Assembly (NCBI RefSeq): GCF_014207745.1
Contig: NZ_JACHJB010000004.1
Span: 885,300 to 949,299 of the forward strand
Length of the DNA: 64,000 nucleotides
Source: Nonomuraea muscovyensis
GTDB taxonomy: Bacteria; Actinomycetota; Actinomycetes; Streptosporangiales; Streptosporangiaceae
Direction: 5' to 3'
Shown: positions 26,322 through 34,698 of the stretch, in pieces
How the letters are laid out: each line of letters starts with the position of its first letter
Position numbering within the stretch: the first letter of the stretch is position 1
Position numbers and translations under genes: made by a program
The notes under the pieces: generated by a model
Database searches by the model: none
What the model was told of the DNA's origin: nothing
Seen by the model: the letters and a program-made list of their open reading frames with translations, nothing else

Positions 26322-27269
26322 CTAGGCCCAGAGCTGACCCTCCAGGCGCTCCTCGGCCTCGTCGAGGGTGCCCTCGTAGGCGCCGGTCGACAGGTATTTC
26401 CAGCCGCCGTCGGCCACCACGAACACGACGTCGGCCCGCTCCCCCGCCTTGACGGCCTTGCCGGCCACGCCCAGCGCGGCGTGCAGGGCGGCGCCGGTGG
26501 ACACGCCCGCGAAGATGCCCTCGGCGGCCAGCAGCTCGCGGGTGCGGCGCAGCGCGTCGGCGGAGCCGACCGAGAAGCGCGTGGTCAGCACCGACTCGTC
26601 GTACAGCTCGGGGATGAAGCCCTCGTCCACGTTGCGCAGGCCGTAGACCAGTTCCCCGTAACGCGGCTCGGCCGCCACGATCTGCACGCCCGGCACCCGC
26701 TCCCGCAGGAACCTGCCGACCCCCATCAGCGTGCCCGTCGTGCCGAGACCGGCGACGAAGTGGGTGACGGTGGGCAGGTCGTCGAGGATCTCCGGCCCGG
26801 TCGACTCGTAGTGGGAGCGCCAGTTGGCCGGGTTGCCGTACTGGTAGAGCATCACCCACGACGGGTTGCGCTCGGCCAGTTCCTTGGCCCTGCGGACCGC
26901 CTCGTTGGAGCCGCCGGCCGCCGGGGAGGAGATGATCTCCGCGCCCCACATGCGCAGAAGCTGGCGGCGCTCCTCGGAGGTGTTCTCGGGCATCACGCAG
27001 ATCAGCTTGTAGCCCTTGAGCTTGGCCGACATGGCCAGCGAGATGCCGGTGTTGCCGCTGGTGGGCTCCAGGATCGTGCACCCCGGCGTGAGGAGGCCGT
27101 CCTTCTCCGCCTGCTGGATCATCCACAGCGCCGGCCGGTCCTTGATCGACCCGGTCGGGTTGCGGTCCTCCAGCTTGGCCCAGACGCGCACGTCGGGGGA
27201 CGGCGACAGCCGGGGCAGGCCGACGAGCGGGGTGCGGCCGACCGAGTCGATCAGCGAGTCGAAACGCAT
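26322..27269 (-). CDS. cysM: CysM-type cysteine synthase (O-phosphoserine sulfhydrylase class)
   Basis: A 315-residue fold-type II PLP enzyme. The Schiff-base Lys43 is in NPTGSIKDRPA, the substrate loop is PTSGNTGISLA and the phosphate loop GLGTTGTLMG. In mycobacterial CysM the sulfur donor is the thiocarboxylate of CysO, and the presence of cysO directly upstream and mec before it makes that the likely route here. The ATG at 27269 is one base after the cysO stop. Family versus CysK is judged from the gene context and from the CysM-like DRNPTGSIKDRPA motif. Confidence 0.94.
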   Translation of the reverse strand: MRFDSLIDSVGRTPLVGLPRLSPSPDVRVWAKLEDRNPTGSIKDRPALWMIQQAEKDGLLTPGCTILEPTSGNTGISLAMSAKLKGYKLICVMPENTSEERRQLLRMWGAEIISSPAAGGSNEAVRRAKELAERNPSWVMLYQYGNPANWRSHYESTGPEILDDLPTVTHFVAGLGTTGTLMGVGRFLRERVPGVQIVAAEPRYGELVYGLRNVDEGFIPELYDESVLTTRFSVGSADALRRTRELLAAEGIFAGVSTGAALHAALGVAGKAVKAGERADVVFVVADGGWKYLSTGAYEGTLDEAEERLEGQLWA

Positions 27270-27270
27270 G

Positions 27271-27543
27271 TCACCCGCCGGCGACAGCCGGGAGGACGGT
27301 CACCGTGTCGCCGTCGGACACGGGAGTCCCGAGGCCGCCGAGGAAGCGCACGTCCTCGTCGTTGAGGTAGACGTTGACGAAGCGGCGCAGGCTGCCCTGG
27401 TCGACGAGGCGCTCCTTGATGCCGGGGTGAGCCGACTCAAGGTTGCTGATCAGCTCGTCGAGGGTGGCGCCCTCGGCGGTGACGGCCTTGGCGCCGCCGG
27501 TGTAGTTACGCAGGATGGTCGGAATGCGAACCTCGATGGCCAT
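27271..27543 (-). CDS. cysO: CysO-type sulfur carrier protein (MoaD/ThiS fold)
   Basis: A 90-residue ubiquitin-fold protein ending in the exposed Gly-Gly that is converted to a thiocarboxylate. It accepts sulfur and hands it to CysM. The ATG at 27543 is preceded by GAGGAG at about 11 bases; an ORF extension to 27591 has no support. It ends one base before cysM. A 23-codon ORF lies between mec and this gene. Confidence 0.94.
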   Translation of the reverse strand: MAIEVRIPTILRNYTGGAKAVTAEGATLDELISNLESAHPGIKERLVDQGSLRRFVNVYLNDEDVRFLGGLGTPVSDGDTVTVLPAVAGG

Positions 27544-27616
27544 CGCGGTAGGTCTCCTCAGATCTGGTCGTCGTCCCATCGGCGGCAACACCGATGGCTG
27601 GCTGCGGAATTCCAGC

Positions 27617-27688
27617 TCAGCGACAGTCGTAGACGACGACGGCCGGGGTGTGCGCGAAGAGAAAGCTCTGCACAGGCCGGACCATCAT
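27617..27688 (-). CDS. Candidate 23-residue ORF between mec and cysO
   Basis: An ORF of 23 codons starts at an ATG that overlaps the mec stop by four bases (ATGATGG on the minus strand) and ends in a TGA about 75 bases before cysO. The peptide ends YDCR and contains an aromatic-hydrophobic core (SFLFAHTPAVVVY). A Cys codon directly before the end is a feature of cysteine-responsive leader peptides, so it may attenuate cysO-cysM, but it has no recognised homologue to me. It could also be translational padding. Confidence 0.4.
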   Translation of the reverse strand: MMVRPVQSFLFAHTPAVVVYDCR

Positions 27689-28086
27689 GGGACAAACCTT
27701 ACCTCTTCCTCGGTGATAACCCCGTCGAGGATCCGGTAGGAGCGGAACTCCACCTCGGTCTCGTCGCGGGTGGACACGAGGACGTAGTGGGCGTTCGGCT
27801 CGGAGGCGTAGGAGACGTCGGTGCGCGACGGGTAGGCCTCGGTGGCCGTGTGCGAGTGGTAGATCACGACGGGCTCCTCGTCGCGGTCGTCCATCTCGCG
27901 CCAGACGCGGAACTGCTCCATCGAGTCGAACCGGTAGAAGGTGGGCGAACGCTCGGCGTTGGCCATCGGGACGAACCGCTCGGGCACGCCGTCACGTCCC
28001 GCGACCACACCGCACGCCTCGTCGGGATGATCGGCCCGGGCGTGGGCGACTATCTTGTCCACGAGTTCCTGGGAGATCTGCAGCAT
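27685..28086 (-). CDS. mec: CysO-cysteine peptidase (Mec, JAMM/M67 family)
   Basis: A 133-residue JAMM metallopeptidase that releases cysteine from the CysO-cysteine adduct. The zinc motif is complete: Glu23 in PDEACG, His77 and His79 in IYHSHT, and Asp90 in SRTD. The ATG at 28086 has minus-strand TAGCTT seven bases upstream, so it probably heads the mec-ORF23-cysO-cysM transcript, which would be leaderless at its first gene. The order matches the mycobacterial pathway. Confidence 0.95.
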   Translation of the reverse strand: MLQISQELVDKIVAHARADHPDEACGVVAGRDGVPERFVPMANAERSPTFYRFDSMEQFRVWREMDDRDEEPVVIYHSHTATEAYPSRTDVSYASEPNAHYVLVSTRDETEVEFRSYRILDGVITEEEVRFVP

Positions 28087-28093
28087 GGCCCGG

Positions 28094-28099
28094 AAGCTA
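28094..28099 (-). promoter_or_regulatory. -10 box of the mec-cysO-cysM operon
   Basis: Minus-strand TAGCTT ends seven bases before the mec ATG at 28086 and lies in the last bases of the gap before DUF2017. Confidence 0.5.
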
Positions 28100-28621
28100 C
28101 CAGAGTGCCCGGACCAGGGTGTCCTGGAGGTAGGTCAGCCAGTCGTAGGTCACGTAGGCCGGGTAGCGCGGGTCGTCCTCCGCCATGGTGGCGATCTCCT
28201 CGTGGATCTCCTCGGTCACCTCCAGCTTGGTGCCGAGCGCCAGCCGCACGTCGTTGAGCGCGCGCATCCACGCCTGCGCCTGCTCCGTCGTCAGCTCGGT
28301 GCGCCCCGGCCGGGCCGTGTCGAGCATGGTGCGCGCGTCGGCGCGCTTGCCCTCGCGCAGGGTCGCCTCGGTGTAGCGGCGGAACTCGGCCGCGTCCTGC
28401 GCGTCCTCGTACGCCGAGGGGAACAGCCGCGCCAGCACCGGATCCGACGGCACCTGGCTGTTGCCGATGCCCAGAGCGCGCTCCAGCGGGTCGTCGCCGG
28501 TCTCACCGGGCTCCACCAGGCCGAGCAGCTGCGAGACGAGCGAGCGGAGGATCGCCACCTCCGCCGCCTCGAACCGCGCCACGACGACGCCGTCACCCTT
28601 CGACGAGAACCCCGAGCTCAC
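28097..28621 (-). CDS. DUF2017 family protein
   Basis: A 174-residue conserved actinobacterial protein of unknown function. The segments FEAAEVAILRSLVSQLLGLVE and DWLTYLQDTLVRALW match the DUF2017 family. It lies between clpS and the mec operon on the same strand, the standard actinobacterial clpS-DUF2017 pairing. The GTG at 28621 has GAGG about nine bases before it. Its last bases overlap the mec promoter, so read-through into mec is possible. Confidence 0.9.
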   Translation of the reverse strand: MSSGFSSKGDGVVVARFEAAEVAILRSLVSQLLGLVEPGETGDDPLERALGIGNSQVPSDPVLARLFPSAYEDAQDAAEFRRYTEATLREGKRADARTMLDTARPGRTELTTEQAQAWMRALNDVRLALGTKLEVTEEIHEEIATMAEDDPRYPAYVTYDWLTYLQDTLVRALW

Positions 28622-28631
28622 CAGCGCCGCC

Positions 28632-28934
28632 TCACTTGACCGAGTCGGGCTGGAGCGTCGCCCACAGGCCGTAGGAGTGGAGAATCTGCACGTCGCGCTC
28701 CATCTCTTCGCGGGTGCCGCTGGACACGACCGCCTTGCCCTTGTGGTGGACGTCCATCATCAGCTTCTCCGCCTTCTCGCGGGTGTAGCCGAAGACGGTC
28801 TGGAACACGTACGTCACGTATGACATGAGGTTGACCGGGTCGTTCCAGACGATCGTCACCCAAGGCAGATCGGGCCGAACGTCCGTGGACGGACGCTCGA
28901 CGGCGATTGGCGCGGTGCTACCCACATCCCCCAT
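28632..28934 (-). CDS. clpS: ATP-dependent Clp protease adaptor ClpS
   Basis: A 100-residue adaptor that delivers N-degron substrates to ClpAP/ClpCP. The core WVTIVWNDPVNLMSYVTYVFQTVFGYTREKAEKLMMDVHHKGKAVV contains the NDPVN contact motif and substrate-pocket residues. The start at 28934 has GGGCAGG just upstream. DUF2017 follows after ten bases. The 5' end lies 31 bases from the divergent pncB start. Confidence 0.96.
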   Translation of the reverse strand: MGDVGSTAPIAVERPSTDVRPDLPWVTIVWNDPVNLMSYVTYVFQTVFGYTREKAEKLMMDVHHKGKAVVSSGTREEMERDVQILHSYGLWATLQPDSVK

Positions 28935-28952
28935 CCTGCCCTACCTCCGCCG

Positions 28953-28958
28953 TAGTCT
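28953..28958 (+). promoter_or_regulatory. -10 box for leaderless pncB
   Basis: TAGTCT lies seven bases before the GTG at 28966. Confidence 0.5.
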
Positions 28959-28965
28959 TCGAGTC

Positions 28966-30255
28966 GTGACAATGCCCATGAGCACTGCGTTGCTTACAGA
29001 TCACTATGAGCTGACGATGTTGCAGGCGGCCCTGCAGAGTGGCGCCGCCCGCAGACGCGCCGTTTTCGAGGTGTTCGCCCGCCATCTGCCCGGAGGCAGG
29101 CGTTACGGGGTCGTCGCCGGGACGGGGCGTGTCCTTGACGAGCTCGAACACTTCCGTTTCGGTGACGAGGAGCTCACCTACCTGCGCGAGCACCAGGTGG
29201 TGGACGAGTCCACCCTCACCTTTCTCGCAGACTACCGATTTTCCGGAAATATCTGTGGTTATGCGGAAGGCGACGTCTACTTCCCGGCGTCCCCGATCAT
29301 GGTCGTGGAGGGCACGTTCGCCGAGGCGGTGCTGCTGGAGACACTCATCCTGTCGATTCTGAACCACGACTGCGCCATCGCCTCGGCCGCCTCCCGCATG
29401 CGCAACGCCGCGGGCGGCCGGCCCCTCATCGAGATGGGCTCGCGCCGCACCCACGAACGGTCCGCCGTGGCCGCCGCCCGGGCCGCCTACATCGCGGGTT
29501 TCGCGTCCACCTCCAACCTGATGGCCGGGCACACCTACGGCGTGCCCACGGCGGGCACCGCCGCCCACGCCTTCACGCTGCTGCACGACTCCGAACGGGC
29601 CGCGTTCGAGGCCCAGATCGCCTCGCTCGGCCCCGAGACGACGCTCCTCGTCGACACCTACGACGTGCCGGAGGCGGTCCGCACCGCGGTCGAGCTGGCC
29701 GGCGACAAGCTCGGCGCCGTCCGCATCGACTCGGGCGACCTGGCGGCGGCCGCCCAGGAGGTGCGCGAGCAGCTCGACGCCCTCGCCGCCTTCGACACCC
29801 GCATCCTGGTCACCTCCGACCTCGACGAGTACGCCATCGCCGCGCTCGCCGCCGCCCCGGTCGACGGCTACGGCGTCGGCACCTCCCTGGTCACCGGGTC
29901 GGGCGTGCCGACGGCCGCGCTGGTCTACAAGCTAGTCGCCCGCGAGACCGCCTCGGGCGACCTGGAGCCCGTCGCCAAGCGCTCGGTCGGCAAGCCGTCG
30001 CGCGGCGGGCGCAAGCACGCCTACCGCGTGTTCGACGAGCGCGGACACGCCGAGACCGAGCTGATCACCACCTCGGGCACGGCGCCCGAGGGCGGCACCC
30101 CGCTGCTGCGCGAGCTGGTGCGCGACGGCGAGGTCGTCGGCCGCGAACCGCTCACCGAGGCCCGCGACCGGCACGCCCGCGCCGTCTCCCTCCTCCCCCA
30201 GGAGGCGCTCCACCTGGGAAGGGGGTACGCGGCCATCCCGACGGAGTTCGCCTGA
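28966..30255 (+). CDS. pncB: Nicotinate phosphoribosyltransferase
   Basis: An approximately 429-residue enzyme that condenses nicotinate with PRPP to form nicotinate mononucleotide in NAD salvage. Typical segments are ALLTDHYELTMLQAAL, MGSRRTHERSAVAAARAAYIAGFASTSN, the HAFTLLH region and the SGDLAAAAQ phosphate-binding motif. The start is ambiguous: GTG at 28966 fits the leaderless -10, and ATGs at 28972 and 28978 are alternatives; a longer frame to 28825 overlaps clpS and is rejected. pncA follows 15 bases later on the same strand, so the pair completes nicotinamide salvage. Confidence 0.95.
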   Translation: MTMPMSTALLTDHYELTMLQAALQSGAARRRAVFEVFARHLPGGRRYGVVAGTGRVLDELEHFRFGDEELTYLREHQVVDESTLTFLADYRFSGNICGYAEGDVYFPASPIMVVEGTFAEAVLLETLILSILNHDCAIASAASRMRNAAGGRPLIEMGSRRTHERSAVAAARAAYIAGFASTSNLMAGHTYGVPTAGTAAHAFTLLHDSERAAFEAQIASLGPETTLLVDTYDVPEAVRTAVELAGDKLGAVRIDSGDLAAAAQEVREQLDALAAFDTRILVTSDLDEYAIAALAAAPVDGYGVGTSLVTGSGVPTAALVYKLVARETASGDLEPVAKRSVGKPSRGGRKHAYRVFDERGHAETELITTSGTAPEGGTPLLRELVRDGEVVGREPLTEARDRHARAVSLLPQEALHLGRGYAAIPTEFA

Positions 30256-30257
30256 CG

Positions 30258-30263
30258 TATCGT
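30258..30263 (+). promoter_or_regulatory. -10 box for leaderless pncA
   Basis: TATCGT overlaps the region right after the pncB stop and lies seven bases before the ATG at 30271. pncA could therefore be transcribed on its own as well as from pncB. Confidence 0.45.
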
Positions 30264-30270
30264 GATCCCC

Positions 30271-30840
30271 ATGGGGAGTGCACTGATCATCGTCGATGTG
30301 CAGAACGACTTCTGCGAGGGCGGCAGCCTGGCCGTCGCCGGCGGCTCGGAGGTCGCGGCGGCGATCACCCGCCACGTGGCCGGCCACCCCTACAACCACG
30401 TCGTGGCCACCCGCGACTACCACGTCGACCCGGGCGACCACTTCTCCGACCGGCCCGACTACGCGCGGAGCTGGCCGGCCCACTGCGTCGCGGGCACACC
30501 GGGCGCCGACTTCCACCCGGCGCTCGACGTCGGCGCGGTCGAGGAGATCTTCAGCAAGGGCGCCCACGAGGCGGCCTACAGCGGGTTCGAGGGGGCCTCC
30601 AGCGAGGGCGTCTCCCTGGCCCAGTGGCTGCACGAGCGACGGGTGCACGAGGTCGACGTGGTGGGCATCGCCACCGACTACTGCGTCCGCGCCACCGCGC
30701 TCGACGCCGTCAAGAACGGGCTGGCCGTACGGGTGCTGCTCGACCTGACGGCGGGGGTGGCCCGCCACACGACCAACGCGACGGTGGCCGAACTCGACGC
30801 CGCCGGCGCCACCCTGCGCGGCGCCCCGGTGGTCGGCTGA
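30271..30840 (+). CDS. pncA: Nicotinamidase
   Basis: A 189-residue enzyme that hydrolyses nicotinamide to nicotinate. The catalytic triad is Asp9 in IVDVQND, Lys96 in FSKGAH and Cys138 in ATDYCVRAT; the metal ligands Asp49, His51 and His57 lie in RDYHVDPGDH. I use the ATG at 30271 rather than the GTG at 30262. It lies 15 bases behind pncB, whose product it feeds. Confidence 0.96.
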   Translation: MGSALIIVDVQNDFCEGGSLAVAGGSEVAAAITRHVAGHPYNHVVATRDYHVDPGDHFSDRPDYARSWPAHCVAGTPGADFHPALDVGAVEEIFSKGAHEAAYSGFEGASSEGVSLAQWLHERRVHEVDVVGIATDYCVRATALDAVKNGLAVRVLLDLTAGVARHTTNATVAELDAAGATLRGAPVVG

Positions 30841-30873
30841 CGCTCCCGCCGCCCTGCCCCGCCGCCCGGCCCG

Positions 30874-31296
30874 TCAGTCGCCGTCTGCGGGCAGCACCGT
30901 GAAGGCGTCGCCCCAGAGCGGCTTCATCGTGCGGAAGTGGCGGTGGTCGAGCGTGAGCACCCGCGTGGTGCAGTGCCGCGCCGCGACCAGCGCCACCGAC
31001 GCGTCGGTAAGCCCGATCTTCATGGCAGGGTAACGAGCGACGATGTCCGCGGCCCACCGCACGTCGTGTGACGACATGCTGACCAGCTCGTAGCCGCCGT
31101 CACCGATGTCACGCAGGAACTCGAGCTCCCGGTGGATCCCGGCCCGGGTCAGGATCATGTAGTCCGCCTCGGCCAGCACGAAAGGGGACAGCAGGAGCGG
31201 TCCCCTCTCCGACTCCAGCACGCGACGCGCCTCCTTGTGTTGCGGCTGGTCGGGCGCGATGGCCGCGAGCAGGCCGCTCGTGTCGAGGACGAGCAT
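30874..31296 (-). CDS. vapC: PIN-domain toxin (VapC family)
   Basis: A 140-residue PIN ribonuclease. The acidic site is present: Asp5 in VLDTSG, Glu43 in LAEADYM, Asp98 in GLTDASVA and Asp117 in LTLDHRHF. VapC toxins cleave specific RNAs, often tRNA. The ATG at 31296 overlaps the antitoxin stop (TGATG), giving the usual antitoxin-toxin coupling. Confidence 0.92.
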   Translation of the reverse strand: MLVLDTSGLLAAIAPDQPQHKEARRVLESERGPLLLSPFVLAEADYMILTRAGIHRELEFLRDIGDGGYELVSMSSHDVRWAADIVARYPAMKIGLTDASVALVAARHCTTRVLTLDHRHFRTMKPLWGDAFTVLPADGD

Positions 31297-31532
31297 CAGG
31301 CGAGCCCGTCCTTTCCATAGCCCTCCGCCAGGATCTCGTCGATGCGCTCGGCCGTGAGCGGCTCGCCGCCCAGGTCGAAGAGGGGGAGTGTCGGGCGCGG
31401 GCGGTCGCCGATGAGCTCCTCACTCACCGCGCGGGTGATCGCCTCGCGCATGTAGTCGTCCTCGGTCATCCCGTGCCACCGGGCCGCCTCGGCGACCCGG
31501 TGCTTGATGTCCTCAGGAAGGTACAGGCTCAC
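31296..31532 (-). CDS. vapB: Ribbon-helix-helix antitoxin (VapB type)
   Basis: A 78-residue antitoxin. The N-terminal SLYLPEDIKHRVAEAARWHGMTEDDYMREAITRAV is a ribbon-helix-helix DNA-binding segment; the C-terminal half should bind VapC. The GTG at 31532 has GGAGAG nine bases upstream and starts the conserved domain; longer in-frame starts to 31583 add unlikely residues. It overlaps vapC by one base. The complex probably represses its own promoter. Confidence 0.88.
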   Translation of the reverse strand: MSLYLPEDIKHRVAEAARWHGMTEDDYMREAITRAVSEELIGDRPRPTLPLFDLGGEPLTAERIDEILAEGYGKDGLA

Positions 31533-31660
31533 TTCAGGCACCTCTCCACGGTAACGCGGCGCCCCTCGGGCACCGCGCATCACTGTAAGTGAAGGCCATG
31601 CAACACTCTGTCCATGTGATCGTCAACGGGACCCCCAGCGCTCCGGGACAGAAGTAACAC

Positions 31661-31678
31661 GGAGAGTCACTTCTCTCC
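31661..31678 (+). promoter_or_regulatory. Short inverted repeat upstream of the small membrane protein
   Basis: GGAGAG (31661-31666) and CTCTCC (31673-31678) flank a six-base spacer, seven bases before the ATG at 31685. It may be an operator or may mask the ribosome site; evidence is positional only. Confidence 0.3.
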
Positions 31679-31684
31679 ACCCGT

Positions 31685-32269
31685 ATGCGAGGTCTTCTCA
31701 TGCTCACCGTCTGCCTCGGCCTGGCCTGGATGGTTCTCGGGCCGCTCACGCTCTGGCTCCTCGTACGCGGCCCCGTTCTGGCGCGTACGGGCGTGGTCGT
31801 GACGCTGGCGCTGCTGGAGGCCGCGACGGTGGCCCTGTCCCCCGAGCCGGCGCCGGTGGACGTCGTGGCGCACGAGACGGCGCGGGAGACCGCGCAGGAG
31901 GCGGCGGCACCGGACAGGGCGCGCGAGCCGGTGGCGGAGGCGGGGTGTGCGGCGCGGGAGCCGTCGCCCGAACGGGCCGTATTGAGCGAGCGCGGAGCCG
32001 CCCTGACCCTGTCCTGGCACGCCGTGCCCGGCGAGTGCGCGACGGCCGAGGTGACGGTGCGCCACGACGGCAGGAGGCTGCGGGTCTGGCTGCACGAGGG
32101 CCCGCCGAGCGCCGAGCGGGCGGGGACGCGGGTCCTGCCCGTGCGCGTGGACGGGGCCGAGGCGTCGCTCCGGCTCCCCCTCGGCTCGCGGCCCGGTCGT
32201 GGCGGCCATGTCGCGGTGGACGGGCGCACCGGTCACCGCATCCCCGGGCGGCCCGCCCCGCACGCCTGA
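31685..32269 (+). CDS. Hypothetical membrane-anchored protein
   Basis: A 194-residue protein with two hydrophobic segments near the N terminus (LLMLTVCLGLAWMVLGPLTLWLLV and LARTGVVVTLALLEAATVAL) and a soluble C-terminal part rich in Ala, Arg and Glu that may be an outside beta domain (TLSWHAVPGECATAEVTVRHDGRRLRVWL). I do not recognise the family. The ATG at 31685 lacks a clear ribosome site; the in-frame ATG at 31700 is possible. Its neighbours are vapBC (divergent) and a STAS gene (convergent). Confidence 0.6.
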   Translation: MRGLLMLTVCLGLAWMVLGPLTLWLLVRGPVLARTGVVVTLALLEAATVALSPEPAPVDVVAHETARETAQEAAAPDRAREPVAEAGCAAREPSPERAVLSERGAALTLSWHAVPGECATAEVTVRHDGRRLRVWLHEGPPSAERAGTRVLPVRVDGAEASLRLPLGSRPGRGGHVAVDGRTGHRIPGRPAPHA

Positions 32270-32287
32270 GGACCGAGACGTCGCGCA

Positions 32288-32304
32288 CCCGCCGGGAAGG
32301 CGGG
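32288..32304 (+). terminator. Short hairpin between convergent genes
   Basis: CCCGCC (32288-32293) and GGCGGG (32299-32304) flank a GGGAA loop between the genes ending at 32269 and 32327. It has six-base arms and no T-run. Confidence 0.4.
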
Positions 32305-32326
32305 CAGGCGACCGCGACGCGGGCCG

Positions 32327-32701
32327 TCAGGCGGTCATGGCGTAGCGGACCGCGTCGTCGAAGTCGTCGTACACGTCGAACGCGTTGCGCAGGCCCGTGA
32401 TCGACAGCACCCGGGAGACGACCCCCTGCACGCCGCCCAGCAGCAGCCGGGTGCCCCGCTGCTCGCACCGCTGGAGCACGCTGACCAGCTCGCTCATGCC
32501 CACCGAGTCGCAGAACGCGACCTCGCTCAGATCAATGATCATGAACGGGGTCGCGGGCAGCTCCCACGCCCGGCGCAGGTGCTCACGCAGGAGCGGGACC
32601 GCATCGACGTCGAGCTCGCCCTCCAGCCGCAGGACCAGGCAATGGTGGAAGACACCGGAGGTCACGACGAGCGCCGACTTGCCGGTGGCCCCGTAGGACA
32701 T
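32327..32701 (-). CDS. STAS-domain anti-sigma factor antagonist
   Basis: A 124-residue single-domain STAS protein. The phosphorylatable serine is Ser66 in AFCDSVGMSEL; unphosphorylated it should bind an anti-sigma kinase and free a sigma factor. The ATG at 32701 has GGAGGGG nine bases before it. No anti-sigma kinase or sigma gene lies near, so its partners are elsewhere. The helicase upstream on the same strand is 112 bases away. Confidence 0.92.
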   Translation of the reverse strand: MSYGATGKSALVVTSGVFHHCLVLRLEGELDVDAVPLLREHLRRAWELPATPFMIIDLSEVAFCDSVGMSELVSVLQRCEQRGTRLLLGGVQGVVSRVLSITGLRNAFDVYDDFDDAVRYAMTA

Positions 32702-32813
32702 GGGTGCAGCCCCTCCGCGAAGCGAGATCCAGCCAAGGAGATTGTTGCCGGTCTGGCCGCCCGGCTAACGAAAGGTCACAGCCTTGTGACCAAATGCGCC
32801 CCGACCGGGACAG

Positions 32814-34565
32814 TCACCGCCGCTGGGTGGCCCAGTGGCGGATCTTGTCGATGCGTTCCTGGATCTGCTCGGCGGTGGCCTGCGCGATCGGCGGGCCGCC
32901 GCACGCGCGCCGCAGCTCCGAGTGGATGACGCCGTGCGGCTGCCCGGTGCGGTGGTTCCAGGCGCCGACGAGGCCGTTGAGCTCGCGCCGCAACTCGGCG
33001 ATCTGCTCGTGCGGGGCCAGCCGCTCGGCGACGGGCTCCTCGACCTTCTTGCGCCTGGCCGCCTGCTGATCGGACTGCCGCTTGCGCAGCAGGGTGGCCA
33101 CCTGGTCGGGCTCCAGCAGGCCGGGCAGGCCGAGGAAGTCTTCTTCCTCGGCCGACCCCACCTCGGCGCCGGTGCCGAACTCGCCGCCGTCGAACAGCAC
33201 CCGGTCGAAGGTGGCCGTCGTCTCCATGGTCTCGAACGGCAGCTCGTCGCCGAGGACGTCGGGGTTGTCCTGCTTGCGGTTGGCCTGCTCCAGGAGGCTG
33301 TCGTCGAGGCCGTCCTCGGGCGGCCTGCGGTTGAGCACGTGGTCGCGCTCGACCTCCATCTCGTTGGCCAGGCCCATCAGGGTCGGCACCGAGGGCAGGA
33401 AGACCGAGGCGGTCTCGCCGCGCTTGCGCGCCCGCACGAACCGGCCGACGGCCTGGGCGAAGAACAGCGGCGTGGAGGTCGAGGTGGCGTAGACGCCGAC
33501 GCACAGGCGTGGGATGTCGACGCCCTCCGACACCATGCGGACCGCGACCAGCCAACGGTCCTCGGAGGCGGCGAACGCCTTGATCTTCTTGGACGCGCCC
33601 GGGTCGTCGGACAGCACGACCGTGGCGCCCTCGCCGGTGATGTTGCGCAGGTGGCGGGCGTAGGCGCGGGCCGCCTCGTGGTCGGTCGCGATGACCAGGC
33701 CGCCGGCGTCGGGCACGCCGCGCCGCACCTCGGTGAGGCGGCGGTCGGCGGCCTGCATGACCTGGCGGATCCAGTCGCCCTTGGGGTCGAGCGCGGCGCG
33801 CCATGCCTGGGAGAGCTGGTCCTTGGTGAGCGGGGTGCCGAGGGTGGCGGCGATCTCGTCGCCGGCGCGGGTGCGCCACTTCATCTCGCCGGAGTAGGCG
33901 AGGAAGATCACTGGCCGGACCACGCCGTCGTCGAGCGCAGGTCCGTAGCCGTAGGAGTAGTCGGCGACGCTGCGCTTGAAGCCCTCGGCGTCCTCCTGGT
34001 AGCCGACGAACGGGATCGGGTTGTCGTCGGACCGGAACGGCGTGCCGGTGAGCTGGAGCCTGCGGCTGGCCGGCTCGAACGCCTCACGGATGCCGTCGCC
34101 CCACGACTTGGCGTCGCCCGCGTGGTGGACCTCGTCGAAGATGACCAGCGTCTTGCGGGCCTCGGTGCGCGCCCGGTGCAGGGCCGGGTGCATGGCGACC
34201 TGGGCGTAGGTCACCGCGACGCCGGTGTAGTCGCGGGAGGTGGCGCCCTGGCTGTTCTTGAACTCGGGGTCGATGCCGATGCCGACCCGGCCGGCTGCGT
34301 CGGCCCACTGGCGCTTGAGGTGCTCGGTCGGGGTGACGATGGTGATCGCCCGGATCACCCCGCGGGCGAGCAGGTCGCTGGCGATGCGCAGGGCGTAGGT
34401 CGTCTTGCCCGCGCCCGGGGTCGCCACGGTGAGGAAGTCACGGGGCTCGTGCCTGGAATAGAGGTCGAACGCCTCCTGCTGCCACGCCCGCAACTTGGGG
34501 GCGGTGCCCCACGCGGCGCGGTCGGGATAGGAGGGCGACAGGTGGGATGCGGCGAACGTGCTCAC
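32814..34565 (-). CDS. DEAD/DEAH-box superfamily II helicase
   Basis: A 583-residue helicase. Motif I is VATPGAGKTT (residues 47-56), motif II DEVHHAGD, motif III TGTPFRSD and motif VI QAVGRFVRARKRG. It resembles the short DEAD/DEAH helicases widespread in actinobacteria that carry only the helicase core plus a C-terminal region (RKKVEEPVAERLAPHEQIAELRRELNGLVGAWNHRTGQPHG, possibly an extended helical domain). The start at 34565 (GTG) has AGAGGTG near. No clear partner is visible; a role in DNA repair is plausible but not shown. Confidence 0.9.
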   Translation of the reverse strand: MSTFAASHLSPSYPDRAAWGTAPKLRAWQQEAFDLYSRHEPRDFLTVATPGAGKTTYALRIASDLLARGVIRAITIVTPTEHLKRQWADAAGRVGIGIDPEFKNSQGATSRDYTGVAVTYAQVAMHPALHRARTEARKTLVIFDEVHHAGDAKSWGDGIREAFEPASRRLQLTGTPFRSDDNPIPFVGYQEDAEGFKRSVADYSYGYGPALDDGVVRPVIFLAYSGEMKWRTRAGDEIAATLGTPLTKDQLSQAWRAALDPKGDWIRQVMQAADRRLTEVRRGVPDAGGLVIATDHEAARAYARHLRNITGEGATVVLSDDPGASKKIKAFAASEDRWLVAVRMVSEGVDIPRLCVGVYATSTSTPLFFAQAVGRFVRARKRGETASVFLPSVPTLMGLANEMEVERDHVLNRRPPEDGLDDSLLEQANRKQDNPDVLGDELPFETMETTATFDRVLFDGGEFGTGAEVGSAEEEDFLGLPGLLEPDQVATLLRKRQSDQQAARRKKVEEPVAERLAPHEQIAELRRELNGLVGAWNHRTGQPHGVIHSELRRACGGPPIAQATAEQIQERIDKIRHWATQRR

Positions 34566-34698
34566 CGCATCACCTCTGGGGTTCGTGTGCTTCGCTCTCT
34601 CACAGTGACCCTAGGGTAATCGGGGGCACCGACAAGACGTGCCGTGCAGCGGGGATCCTGGCCAAGGTCGTCCTTGCGTGCTATGGGCGGCTGGTGGC

